Of a stretch of 64,000 bases of DNA, positions 55,644 to 64,000 are shown piece by piece (positions within the stretch are counted from its first letter, which is position 1; the number at the start of each line of letters is the position of its first letter). This stretch comes from Chitinophaga rupis (GTDB lineage Bacteria > Bacteroidota > Bacteroidia > Chitinophagales > Chitinophagaceae), in assembly GCF_900109685.1 (NCBI RefSeq), contig NZ_FOBB01000002.1, forward strand, positions 1,110,085 to 1,174,084. Direction: 5' to 3'. A program made the position numbers and the translations under genes. The notes beneath the pieces were generated by a model. It was not told the DNA's origin and did not search any database. It saw nothing but the letters and a program-made list of their open reading frames with translations.

Positions 55644-56633
55644 ATGAAACATCTTACAATAATAGTCCCCGACGGCCAGTGCACTTTAAGCAGTGTGGCC
55701 TGTATAGTGGGTGCATATGAAATGTTTGCATCCGCCAACGAATACTGGAAAGAAAATGGGAAAGACGATCTGTTTAAGATAGAGCTGGCAGGGGTTTCAG
55801 CGCAGGGCCAATTTCACAATGGCATGCTGTCGGTAAATTACGTGTCGCCTGTTTCAACGATCACGAAAACCGATCTTATTCTTGTTCCATCCCTGGTGCA
55901 CGATTTTAAAAAAGCTTCAAAGGGAAACCAATTACTGGCCGACTGGGTGGCGAAGCAATACAAGAACGGGGCTGAGATAGCCAGCATGTGTACCGGCGCC
56001 TATATGCTGGCATCAGCCGGTTTGCTGGATGGGAAAACATGCTCCACGCATTGGCGTACGGCCAATAATTTCAGGTCCTTATTTCCCAATGTGATCTTAA
56101 AGGAAGAGAACCTGATCACAGATGAAAACGGCATTTACACCAATGGCGGCGGCTATTCTTTCCTGAACCTGGCCATTTACCTGGTGGAAAAATATTACGA
56201 CCGGCAGACAGCCATTTACTGTTCTAAAATAATGCAGGTTGAAATAGACCGGCAAAGCCAGTCGGCATTCATCATATTTACAGGGCAGAAACTGCATGGC
56301 GATGAAATAGTGAAACAGGCGCAGTCGTACATTGAAAGCAACCTGGATGAAAAGATCTCAGTGGAAGAGCTGTCGTCCAGGTTAGCGGTAGGCCGGCGGA
56401 ACTTTGACCGCAGGTTTGTTAAAGCTACCGGCAATACGCCTATTGAATATGCCCAGCGGGTAAAGATCGAATGGGCAAAAAAAGCATTTGAAAATACCCG
56501 CAAAACAATCAATGAAGTGATGTATGAAGTGGGCTATTCTGACCTCAAAGCATTCCGCGAAGTTTTCCGGAAAATTACGGGTATGTCGCCCCTGGAATAC
56601 AAGAACAAATATAATAAGGAGGCGGTGGTTTAA
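55644..56633 (+). CDS. GlxA-family regulator (DJ-1/PfpI domain + AraC HTH)
   Basis: The start was put at ATG 55644 (329 aa, MKHLTIIVPDGQ), where the domain begins; the frame also extends 14 codons upstream. Residues 1-190 form a DJ-1/PfpI-like domain with the elbow ASMCTGAYMLA. Residues about 225-325 form an AraC HTH (ISVEELSSRLAVGRRNFDRRF and INEVMYEVGYSDLKAFREVF). It probably regulates the divergent MFS and SRPBCC genes 129 bases away. Confidence 0.92.
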   Translation: MKHLTIIVPDGQCTLSSVACIVGAYEMFASANEYWKENGKDDLFKIELAGVSAQGQFHNGMLSVNYVSPVSTITKTDLILVPSLVHDFKKASKGNQLLADWVAKQYKNGAEIASMCTGAYMLASAGLLDGKTCSTHWRTANNFRSLFPNVILKEENLITDENGIYTNGGGYSFLNLAIYLVEKYYDRQTAIYCSKIMQVEIDRQSQSAFIIFTGQKLHGDEIVKQAQSYIESNLDEKISVEELSSRLAVGRRNFDRRFVKATGNTPIEYAQRVKIEWAKKAFENTRKTINEVMYEVGYSDLKAFREVFRKITGMSPLEYKNKYNKEAVV

Positions 56634-56752
56634 ATGTTCACTTCCGGACAGCCATCGTTCAGAACCGGACGGGTGTAAAAGCGCCAAAGCCCGCTGCCAG
56701 CGGATGTTTAAGGGTGGCAATATTCTTGTGTTGGAGGGGGAAACCACAAAGC

Positions 56753-59167
56753 ATGCTAAGGAGCTACTTCAAAATTGCCTGGAGGAACCTATCCAAACAA
56801 AGAATGTATTCTTCCATAAAAATAGGCGGATTTGCTTTGGGTATTGCCGCCTGTTTGCTGATTGCATTGTATATCAGGCATGAGCTTAGCTATGATCTTC
56901 AATATCCTCAGGCAGATCGTATTTACCGGGCTGTGATCGACTGGCATATGCCTAATAGCAAGAATGCTTATTTACCCGCTCCGCTTGCAGGCGCTTTAAA
57001 AAGGGACTATCCTGAAGTAGAAAAGGCAGGCCGCTTTTTAGATCTTGAGCTTTTTGGCGCGGGCAGCGCCCAGGTAAGGCGTTCGGACAAAGTTGAAAAT
57101 AACTTTGAAGAGGGCCTGCTCTTTGCCGACCAGGAGCTATTGGATATACTACAGATCCCCTTTATTTATGGCGATGCTGCACATGCCCTTGACAAGCCCA
57201 ATACCATTGTAATTACAAAACGTAAGGCAGATAAATACTTCCCTAATGAGAATCCGGTTGGTAAGTCGCTCATATTAAATGATAACAACGCGAAATCTTA
57301 TGAAATAGGCGGGGTGATAGCTGACTTTCCATCAAACTCCCACCTGCAGTGCGATTTCATACCTACGCTGAAAGGAGTGGAGCTTTGGCAGGGCGAGCAA
57401 ACAAACTGGCTGGCTAATAACTATCAAACATATATTTTGCTGCGCCCCGGAACAGATGCTGCGAAATTTCAGGCAAAATTTGCCGGTATAAAAAGCAAGT
57501 ACCTGCTTACAAATGCCCGGGGCAGTACGCGGATAGTTGAAATATTTGAGAAAGTAACCTTAGCGATACAGTCATTGAAAGATATTCACCTGAGATCTGA
57601 AGGCATCAATGATGGCCTGCACCACGGCGATATACGCCTGGTATGGCTGTTTGGCGCTGTTGCCTGCTTTATCCTTATTATAGCCTGCATCAACTTTATT
57701 AATCTTTCCACTGCCAGGTCGGCCAGCAGGGCCAAAGAAGTGGGGCTCAGGAAAACCATTGGCTCTGACCGTGCGGGTTTGATCCGGCAATTCCTCAGTG
57801 AATCTACTTTATTCAGCTTTCTTTCATTTGCCCTGGGAATTGGATTGGCCTGGTTACTCTTACCTTATTTTAATACACTATCGGGACAGTCGTTGCAATT
57901 CCCCTGGACTGCCTGGTGGCTGGCGCCATTGCTGATTGTTTCAGCGGTGATTGTGGGCTTACTGGCCGGCTTGTATCCCTCTTTGCATCTTTCTTCCTTT
58001 CAACCTATTCATGCGCTCAAGGGAAATATTGGCCGTACCAGCCGGCGTTCCAATATGCGTAGCGTGCTGGTTGTTTTCCAGTTTACCGTATCCATCGCCC
58101 TCATCGTAGGCACCTTTGTAATTTACCGCCAGGTGAGATATATTCTTGATAAGAAAGTAGGTTTTGATAAGGAACAGGTGATGATGATCCAGGGCGCCAA
58201 TGTAGTAGGGGACAGGGCGCCCGCGTTTAAAAAAGCGCTGTTACAATTACCGGGTGTAAAGAATGTTACTGTCAGCGATTACCTGCCTGTTTCGGGCACT
58301 AAAAGAAATGATAACCTGTTTTCAGAAGAAGGAAAGCTAGCGGAGAATCTGCCGGTTTCCGGCCAGTTATGGATAGTGGACCATGATTATGTTAAAACGA
58401 TGAGCATGCATATACTGGCGGGGAGGGACTTTTCCATTAGCATGCCTACGGATTCGCAGGCCGTGGTCATCAATCAAACGATGGCAAAGCAGCTGGGATT
58501 GAAAGATCCCGTGGGCAAGCGTATTACCAATACTGACAAAACCTGGACAGTTATTGGAGTGGTGGAAGATTTTCATTTTGAATCGCTGCGGGAAAATATC
58601 AGGCCGCTTTGCCTGGCCATAGGGAACGGCCCTTCCATTATTTCAGTTAAAGTGCATACGGCTGATATGCGCCGCTTTATTTCATCCGTTACATCGGTAT
58701 GGGATGCGTTTGCGCCTCACCAGCCTATCCGGTATTCGTTCCTGGATCAACGTTTTGCCCGCATGTATGCGGATGTGGAGCGCACCGGCCGGATCTTCAG
58801 CAGCTTTGCCGTGCTGGCCATTATTGTGGCTTGTCTGGGCCTGTTTGGCCTCTCTGCTTTTATGGCGGAACAGCGCACAAAGGAAATACGCGTCAGAAAA
58901 GTGCTGGGCGCCAGTGTGGCCAATGTAATAGTGCTGCTTTCAAAGGAATTTATCCGCCTGGCGCTGATCGCTATTGTTATAGCCTCGCCGCTGGCCTGGT
59001 ACCTGATGCAGCGCTGGCTGAATAACTTTGCTTACCATATTAATGTGGAATGGTGGGTGTTTATACTGGCTGGTTTGATTGTGACGGTTATTACGCTTTT
59101 AACAGTATCGTTCCAGTCGGTGAAAGCAGCGCTTATGAACCCGGTACAGTCATTGAGATCGGAATAA
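56753..59167 (+). CDS. FtsX/MacB-type ABC transporter permease
   Basis: The ATG at 56753 (804 aa) gives the usual MLRSYFKIAWRNL start; a GGAGGGGG stretch lies about 14 bases upstream. There are two halves of MacB periplasmic domain plus FtsX domain, with helices near 22-41, 285-430 and 680-800, and the FtsX signature KEVGLRKTIGSDR repeated as KEIRVRKVLGAS. No ATP-binding subunit is adjacent. Such large Bacteroidota permeases usually act in export or stress response; the substrate is unknown. Confidence 0.9.
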   Translation: MLRSYFKIAWRNLSKQRMYSSIKIGGFALGIAACLLIALYIRHELSYDLQYPQADRIYRAVIDWHMPNSKNAYLPAPLAGALKRDYPEVEKAGRFLDLELFGAGSAQVRRSDKVENNFEEGLLFADQELLDILQIPFIYGDAAHALDKPNTIVITKRKADKYFPNENPVGKSLILNDNNAKSYEIGGVIADFPSNSHLQCDFIPTLKGVELWQGEQTNWLANNYQTYILLRPGTDAAKFQAKFAGIKSKYLLTNARGSTRIVEIFEKVTLAIQSLKDIHLRSEGINDGLHHGDIRLVWLFGAVACFILIIACINFINLSTARSASRAKEVGLRKTIGSDRAGLIRQFLSESTLFSFLSFALGIGLAWLLLPYFNTLSGQSLQFPWTAWWLAPLLIVSAVIVGLLAGLYPSLHLSSFQPIHALKGNIGRTSRRSNMRSVLVVFQFTVSIALIVGTFVIYRQVRYILDKKVGFDKEQVMMIQGANVVGDRAPAFKKALLQLPGVKNVTVSDYLPVSGTKRNDNLFSEEGKLAENLPVSGQLWIVDHDYVKTMSMHILAGRDFSISMPTDSQAVVINQTMAKQLGLKDPVGKRITNTDKTWTVIGVVEDFHFESLRENIRPLCLAIGNGPSIISVKVHTADMRRFISSVTSVWDAFAPHQPIRYSFLDQRFARMYADVERTGRIFSSFAVLAIIVACLGLFGLSAFMAEQRTKEIRVRKVLGASVANVIVLLSKEFIRLALIAIVIASPLAWYLMQRWLNNFAYHINVEWWVFILAGLIVTVITLLTVSFQSVKAALMNPVQSLRSE

Positions 59168-59174
59168 TGCCTGG

Positions 59175-59531
59175 TTATTCCGCATCGGGTACATCTTCTA
59201 TGCGGTAATAGATTTTCAGGCCTCTTTCTTTGGCAATCCTTACATCTTCATCAGCGCCTTTAGAAGCGCCGGCTATACGAAGAACAGCGTCACATTTTTC
59301 AAGGATCCGGTGTGCAACAGGGTATTGTACCTCTTCCCATGCTGTATCTCCCGGTTGGGTGGAACCTGCAAGATGAATTAATGGCAGCGCAATCCATTCT
59401 CCAATAATGGGCACATGCCCTTTCCTGAAAAGTGGTAAGGCCACCGCTTCCAGGTTATCCAGGTTTTGTTGCATTGCCTGTGGGTCATCATTTGTTCCGC
59501 TCCTGTAAGGGCCTGCAATAAGTATCAGCAT
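59175..59531 (-). CDS. DUF4406-like / nucleoside 2-deoxyribosyltransferase-fold protein
   Basis: The 118-residue protein has a Rossmann-like start LILIAGPYRSG, a helix with QQNLDNLEAVALPLF, and the end CDAVLRIAGASKGADEDVRIAKERG. This layout is typical of DUF4406, related to nucleoside deoxyribosyltransferases. The function is not known. It lies convergent with the permease gene, seven bases from its stop. Confidence 0.75.
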   Translation of the reverse strand: MLILIAGPYRSGTNDDPQAMQQNLDNLEAVALPLFRKGHVPIIGEWIALPLIHLAGSTQPGDTAWEEVQYPVAHRILEKCDAVLRIAGASKGADEDVRIAKERGLKIYYRIEDVPDAE

Positions 59532-59589
59532 ATTTTCTGCTATTTTTTACAAAGCAACTGCAGCTGCGTAAGAAAAAAAATAAAGTAGT

Positions 59590-60180
59590 TTAAGAAATAG
59601 TTTTCCCTGCCTTGTTGGCTCTTATCATACTTAAGAACTCCGGTGTAATGCCTAAGTAGGAAGCAATTTGTTTTTGTGTAACCAGTTTTGCTACCTGCGG
59701 ATATTTGTCCAGGAAAATGCGATACCGTTCTTCGGCTGACAGGGAAAGGGTTTGAATAACTCTAAGCTGCTCCCTTATATATGCATTTTGCATGATGATT
59801 CTAAAGAACCGTTCAAACTTTGGAACCTTGATATACAATTGGTCCAGGTCTTCTTTTTGTAATTGTAGCAGCAGGCTGTCTTCCAGCGCTTCAATATTTA
59901 ACATGGCCGGTTGCTGATTTATAAAACAAAACATATCAGTAACCCACCAGTCAGGAATAGCAAACATAATGGTGGATTGCCGGCCCGTTTTATCCAGGTA
60001 AAAGGCCCTTAGCGCACCCGATACAACAAAACTGATCTCTTTACAGAGCTGTTCTTCTCTCAGGATCATACCTTTCCTGGGAACTTTCTTTTCTTTTAAG
60101 AGTGAAATGAAATACGCAGCCTCCTGTTTATCCAGCGAAATGTGTTTGCTGATGTTCCTCAAAATTATGTCATATTCCAT
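59590..60180 (-). CDS. Crp/Fnr-family transcription regulator
   Basis: The 196 residues comprise a cNMP-binding-like barrel (LREEQLCKEISFVVSGALRAF) and a C-terminal HTH (LVTQKQIASYLGITPEFLSMI). It belongs to the Bacteroidota group with a degenerate nucleotide pocket. The HTH region ends close after the recognition helix, as usual in the group. It is divergent from the TPR-HTH gene with 79 bases between start codons. Confidence 0.9.
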   Translation of the reverse strand: MEYDIILRNISKHISLDKQEAAYFISLLKEKKVPRKGMILREEQLCKEISFVVSGALRAFYLDKTGRQSTIMFAIPDWWVTDMFCFINQQPAMLNIEALEDSLLLQLQKEDLDQLYIKVPKFERFFRIIMQNAYIREQLRVIQTLSLSAEERYRIFLDKYPQVAKLVTQKQIASYLGITPEFLSMIRANKAGKTIS

Positions 60181-60259
60181 ATGCTAATTTTGAATGAAGT
60201 TAGGGAAATCAATCCCATCCCTTAACAATAAGATAATATTCAAGCCTTTCCTTTGCACC

Positions 60260-61846
60260 ATGAACCGTGCGCTCATCATTATATTACTTTTATCCCTGAC
60301 AATCTCCGCCTCCGCCCAGGAGCTTACACTGAAACTCCGCCGTTTTGAGCAAAGCGACGATTATCCGCAGCCACCCCAGGACTCTGCCTTCCTGGCGCTG
60401 CAGGTTGCCTACAATAAAGCCATTGAGAAAAAAGACGCATCTGCCGCCGCCAACTACCTGCAGCAAATGGGCCGCGCCTGTTTTCACCTGGGGCATTACC
60501 CCCAGGCGCTGGACTATCACCTGCAGGCCGGGGAAATATTCAGAAGCGAAGGTAAACAGGAGCAGCTGGCCAATAACCTGAACGACCTGGGGATCCTTTA
60601 CTACTACAACCGCCAGCGGGGCCTTGCACACCAGCAATACCAGGAGGCCTTATCCATTTACAGCCATTTACACAACCCGGCCGGCATGGCTGTGACCCTG
60701 GGGAAAATAGGCCACTTGTATGAAAAGCAGCAGCGGTACGACAGCGCCTTTTACTTCCAGCGGCAGGCATTAGCCCAATACCGGCAGCTGGATGATAAAC
60801 AGGGCATCGCCAAAATATATGAGAACATTGGCAGCATTTATGAAGACCTGGCCCGCTATGATTCCGCCCATTATTACTTTCAGCAGGCGCTGACATTAGA
60901 CGAGCAAACCGCCGATGATATTGCCCGCATAGAAGTGCTTAATAACCTGGGCGATGTGCTGCGCAAAACCGGCCGTTACCGCGAGGGGCTGCGGCTTACC
61001 CGCCAGGCATTAGCCTTAGCCCTGCAAACCAATGAGCAATACCAGCTAAGCGGGGCGTATAAAGACCTTGGTAAATCCTACAACCTGCTGGGCATGAACG
61101 ATAGCGCCTATTATTACCTGGAGCTGAGCCGCCAGCATTTACTGGACATCTATTCCCGCGAAAGCAGCAAACAGGTAGCCCTGCTGCAAACCATGTACGG
61201 CATGGAAAAAAAGAACCGCGAGATAGAACGCCTGCAGCTTGCCCGTAAAATGAACAGCATTATTGTGATAGCGGTAGTAATAGTAATTATACTGCTGGTA
61301 GTGTTAGGCACCGTGATCATCAGCCGCCAGCGGCTGCGGATAAAGCATGCGGAGATCATCGCCCAGCAGGAACGCCAGCAGTACGAGCTGTCCCAGGGCC
61401 GTATGCAGGTAGAGCTGGAGAACCGCAAAATGGAGCTTACCACCCATACCCTCCACATTATTCAAAAGAACCAGCTGCTGGAAGAGCTGCGCAACCGCCT
61501 GGATGAATTAGTGAAGGACGACCGCCGCGACCAAAAGAAACAATTAAAGCAGCTGCACCAGCAGATCAACCACAGCTTTCACCACGACCGCTACTGGGAT
61601 GAGTTCCGCAGCATGTTTGAGCAGGTGCATCAAGCCTTCTTTAACAATCTCAAAAACTATTGCGACAGCCTTACTCCCAACGACCTTCGACTGGTAGCCC
61701 TCCTGAAAATGAACCTACCCTCCGGCGACATTGCCACCCTGCTCTCGGTTTCGCAGGACAGCCTTCGCGTAATGCGCTACCGCCTCCGCAAAAAGCTGAA
61801 TATGGAACAGGGGGAGAGTTTGACTGCGTTTATACAGTCACTCTAA
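60260..61846 (+). CDS. TPR sensor with one membrane helix and C-terminal LuxR-like HTH
   Basis: The start is at ATG 60260 (528 aa), which gives a signal peptide (ALIIILLLSLTISASAQ); TTCCTTTG, one base off the -7 consensus, ends four bases upstream. About six TPRs follow (for example YDSAHYYFQQALTLDEQ), then a membrane helix (SIIVIAVVIVIILLVVLGTVI), a coiled coil, and a cytoplasmic HTH-like end (LRLVALLKMNLPSGDIATLL, SVSQDSLRVMRYRLRKKL). This SusR-like layout senses a periplasmic signal and acts on DNA. The targets are unknown. Confidence 0.88.
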   Translation: MNRALIIILLLSLTISASAQELTLKLRRFEQSDDYPQPPQDSAFLALQVAYNKAIEKKDASAAANYLQQMGRACFHLGHYPQALDYHLQAGEIFRSEGKQEQLANNLNDLGILYYYNRQRGLAHQQYQEALSIYSHLHNPAGMAVTLGKIGHLYEKQQRYDSAFYFQRQALAQYRQLDDKQGIAKIYENIGSIYEDLARYDSAHYYFQQALTLDEQTADDIARIEVLNNLGDVLRKTGRYREGLRLTRQALALALQTNEQYQLSGAYKDLGKSYNLLGMNDSAYYYLELSRQHLLDIYSRESSKQVALLQTMYGMEKKNREIERLQLARKMNSIIVIAVVIVIILLVVLGTVIISRQRLRIKHAEIIAQQERQQYELSQGRMQVELENRKMELTTHTLHIIQKNQLLEELRNRLDELVKDDRRDQKKQLKQLHQQINHSFHHDRYWDEFRSMFEQVHQAFFNNLKNYCDSLTPNDLRLVALLKMNLPSGDIATLLSVSQDSLRVMRYRLRKKLNMEQGESLTAFIQSL

Positions 61847-61894
61847 AAGATTAATAATGAAGAATGAATAGTTAATAATGTGAATGCAGCGGAT

Positions 61895-62647
61895 CTAAGA
61901 CGGTTGATGTAGTGGTGTGAATGAATGGGTTGCAGTAATGTTCTTAACAATGTTTTCTAATTGATTGTATGTTGCCCGGTATAGAAAAACCGCCATGCTT
62001 ATTCTCTTAATACCGCATTCAGCCAGGGTTTGGATTGATGACAACTTGGGCGTACCCACTACATTTACCGGAAGGGATGTGGCGGCAGTAATTTCCTTAA
62101 TAATATCAGGATCCTGCACACCGGTAACAAACAAGCCATCGGCGCCTGCCTCCTGGTAGAGCTTTGCCCTTCTTAAAGTGGTTTCAAGGGGCGAAGGAAG
62201 CTTTAATAAAAAAACATCGGTTCTTGCATTTATAAAAAGCTGCTGGTTGGTTCTTGCCAGGTAGTTTTTAATGCTGCTTAACTTTTTCAAATAAATGTCC
62301 TCACCCTGCGGGTCTTCCAGGTTTATTCCTGCCACGCCAATGTCGATCAGTTTTTGAATATTAACGTTTAAGTCGTTTAAATTATCGGCGTACCCTCTCT
62401 CCATATCAACCGACAGTGGGATGCCGGTACAGGATCTTATGCGTTCCAGCATATACAATAATTCAGCGAACGGTATTTTTTCACCATCCGCATACCCTAA
62501 TGAATCTGCAATGGCGCCGCTGGATGTAGCAATGGCATCAAATCCATTTTTTTCTATTAACTGAGCGCTTTTTACATTCCAGGCATTTGCAATAACCAGT
62601 GGCTTTGCCTGATGGTGCAGATCTAAAAACTTTTCATAATCACTCAT
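61895..62647 (-). CDS. Isocitrate lyase/PEP mutase-family enzyme
   Basis: The start was set at the ATG 62645-62647 (250 aa, MSDYEKFLDLHHQ); the frame extends 47 codons further without domain content. It has the PEP mutase-like barrel: IANAWNVKSAQLIEK, SSGAIADSLGY, LSVDMERGYA, INLEDPQG and INARTDVF. The KKCGH motif of isocitrate lyase is absent, so it is an oxaloacetate decarboxylase- or carboxyvinyl-carboxyphosphonate-type relative. TACATTTG, a perfect -7 match, lies on the minus strand at 62667-62674. Confidence 0.88.
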   Translation of the reverse strand: MSDYEKFLDLHHQAKPLVIANAWNVKSAQLIEKNGFDAIATSSGAIADSLGYADGEKIPFAELLYMLERIRSCTGIPLSVDMERGYADNLNDLNVNIQKLIDIGVAGINLEDPQGEDIYLKKLSSIKNYLARTNQQLFINARTDVFLLKLPSPLETTLRRAKLYQEAGADGLFVTGVQDPDIIKEITAATSLPVNVVGTPKLSSIQTLAECGIKRISMAVFLYRATYNQLENIVKNITATHSFTPLHQPS

Positions 62648-62988
62648 AACAACCTGTTTTATTTTACAAATGTATTGTCCGGATAGCACTCTTTTGGGGG
62701 GCAACAGAGACAATATTGGGGTCATTTGGGTCAGGGGGGATTGAGTACTTCCTGCTGTTTTGTTTTGTGACCGGCAAGGGCTTAACATTCCGGTAATATT
62801 ACGGTAACATTAAGTTAATTGGCTATTCTGTTACGCTAATGGCTATTGAGGATCAAATAATTATCGCTGGTTTGTTCACGTTGTTGCCCCCTTGTTCACG
62901 CCCTTTGTAACGGTGTTTCCTTTTTGTTAACCCCCAAAACTTGGCGGCATAAAGCGGCCTTTGCACATTTGCCCCGTCAAATAAATAT
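62648..62988. other. Intergenic region with direct repeats and a minus-strand promoter
   Basis: No gene is seen in these 341 bases. A perfect -7 box for the minus-strand enzyme gene lies at 62667-62674. TTGTTCACG occurs at 62872-62880 and 62892-62900, exactly 20 bases apart, about 90-120 bases before the receptor start. Such phased repeats are a possible regulator site. Confidence 0.5.
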
Positions 62989-64000
62989 ATGCTGCGCAAA
63001 ATTTACTTCCTGTTTTGTTTTATCGTGTGCACGCTGCCGGTACTGGCAGGTAACATCAAAGGCCGGGTTACGGACCATACTACCCGGGAGCCGCTTATCG
63101 GCGCTACCGTGATGCTGGAAGAAAAAGGCCTGTACGATATTACCGGCCTGGATGGCTCCTTTAATATAAAGAACATAGCGCCCGGCACTTACCACCTGAG
63201 TATTAGCCTGGCCGGTTATAAAACCAGGGTGCAGGAGATCACGGTAACTGAAACAGGAATGCCTGTAACAGACATTACCCTGGAACCCGGTAATAAAAAA
63301 GAGCTGCATGAAGTAATAGTGGCCGGCAAAACCAATAAAGCAGCAGAAGGCACCGCCCGTTTAATTGAGCGTGATGCCAGCCAGGTGATGAACGTGGTTT
63401 CCGGGCAGGCCATTAAGCTGTCGCCGGATCTTACGGTGGCAAACGTGATACAGCGCGTGTCCGGCATTTCCGTGGAGCGTAACAGCAATGGCGATGGGCA
63501 GTACGCCATTATGCGCGGCATGGATAAACGTTACAATTATACGCTGGTGAATGGCGTAAAAATTCCCAGTCCTGATGATAAATACCGTTACGTGCCGCTG
63601 GATATTTTCCCCGCGGAGCTGCTCGACCGCCTGGAGGTATACAAAGCGCTTACGCCTTCTATGGAAGGAGATGCCGTGGGTGGCGCAGTGAACATGGTAA
63701 TGAAAGATGCGCCGGATCACCTGGCCGTAGATGCCAACCTGGCTACCGGTTATAATGAATTATTCTTTAACCGCGATTTCATGAGCTTTAATAAAGGCGG
63801 GATAAATGCAAAATCGCCCTATGAGATAAACGGTAATCAGTATAATGCTACTGCGGCTGATTTTCCCAATGCCACCGCTGACTATAAACAGCAGCGGCCT
63901 ATGCCTAACCTGGTAGGCGGCCTTTCTGTAGGTAACCGCTACCTTAATAACCGCCTGGGTATTATACTGGCCGGCAGCCTGCAGCATACTTACCGTGGCA
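62989..64000 (+). CDS. TonB-dependent receptor (3' end outside window)
   Basis: The visible 337 residues from ATG 62989 have a signal peptide (IYFLFCFIVCTLPVLAG), a CarboxypepD_reg domain (KGRVTDHTTREPLIGATVML) and a TonB plug (LTVANVIQRVSGISVERN, then YTLVNGVKIPSPDDKYRYVP and DRLEVYKALTPSMEGDAVGG). This is the non-SusC type. No STN domain, so transmembrane signalling via FecR is not expected. The substrate is unknown; the barrel is truncated by the window end. Confidence 0.93.
   Translation, partial: MLRKIYFLFCFIVCTLPVLAGNIKGRVTDHTTREPLIGATVMLEEKGLYDITGLDGSFNIKNIAPGTYHLSISLAGYKTRVQEITVTETGMPVTDITLEPGNKKELHEVIVAGKTNKAAEGTARLIERDASQVMNVVSGQAIKLSPDLTVANVIQRVSGISVERNSNGDGQYAIMRGMDKRYNYTLVNGVKIPSPDDKYRYVPLDIFPAELLDRLEVYKALTPSMEGDAVGGAVNMVMKDAPDHLAVDANLATGYNELFFNRDFMSFNKGGINAKSPYEINGNQYNATAADFPNATADYKQQRPMPNLVGGLSVGNRYLNNRLGIILAGSLQHTYRG

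Overview
The window looks like a chromosomal segment of a Bacteroidota bacterium, most probably a Chitinophaga-like member of the Chitinophagaceae. The evidence is SusC/SusD proteins with a FecR anti-sigma and an ECF sigma factor, type IX secretion (T9SS) sorting domains of both type A and type B, SprB-repeat surface proteins, Bacteroidota-style Rhs proteins, an HMA-AraC regulator, and promoters resembling TAnnTTTG placed very close to start codons. No database search was possible; all family names come from reading the translations.

Layout: 1-4.3 kb, 3' part of a giant SprB-repeat adhesin, then a GH51 arabinofuranosidase (4.4-6.4), a small unknown gene, a palindromic repeat block, and a Sel1/TPR protein (7.2-9.3). 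9.7-14.4 kb: a class I terpene synthase convergent with two tandem paralogous hybrid histidine kinases. 14.7-25.2 kb (minus strand): a polysaccharide utilisation locus in the order ECF sigma, FecR, SusC with STN domain, SusD, secreted GH16 glucanase with two CBM6-like modules and a T9SS tail. 25.3-31 kb: Cys-rich copper-storage-like protein, membrane glycosyltransferase, SnoaL-like protein, DUF1003 pair, HMA-AraC regulator, cupin, small histidine kinase. 31.4-43.7 kb: an Rhs polymorphic-toxin block (coiled-coil/barrel protein, two paralogous fibre-like proteins, two large YD/Rhs proteins, a short immunity gene). 43.9-50.4 kb: an unknown family, a repeat-rich gap, a second SprB-repeat protein with a type B T9SS tail, and two overlapping membrane genes. 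50.5-53 kb: SMI1/KNR4-like, methyltransferase, and a divergent HxlR/SDR pair. 53.0-53.6 kb: a four-tRNA cluster. 53.6-64 kb: small ORF, SRPBCC protein, MFS exporter, GlxA-type AraC regulator, FtsX-type permease, DUF4406-like protein, Crp/Fnr regulator, TPR-HTH sensor, PEP-mutase-family enzyme, and the 5' part of a TonB-dependent receptor.

The most interesting structure is at 53.07-53.6 kb. A near-consensus promoter abuts a 23-codon ORF carrying the run Ser-Tyr-Ser-Ser-Ser-Cys-Tyr-Arg-Tyr. This is followed by an intrinsic terminator and then by genes for tRNA-Tyr(GUA), tRNA-Ser(GCU), tRNA-Cys(GCA) and a tRNA-Ser-like gene (CGA). The RNA can be folded by hand into mutually exclusive 1:2, 2:3 (antiterminator) and 3:4 (terminator) helices, as in a trp-type attenuator, but the regulated genes are the tRNAs for the very amino acids in the leader. 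The tRNAs also depart from consensus (C8, A8, C33). This would be a translation-coupled attenuator of a tRNA operon, a system I do not know to have been described.

Other features worth attention are an Rhs toxin tip of a class I cannot name with its adjacent immunity gene, a family of intergenic composite inverted repeats, and two paralogous kinases beside the lone terpene synthase.
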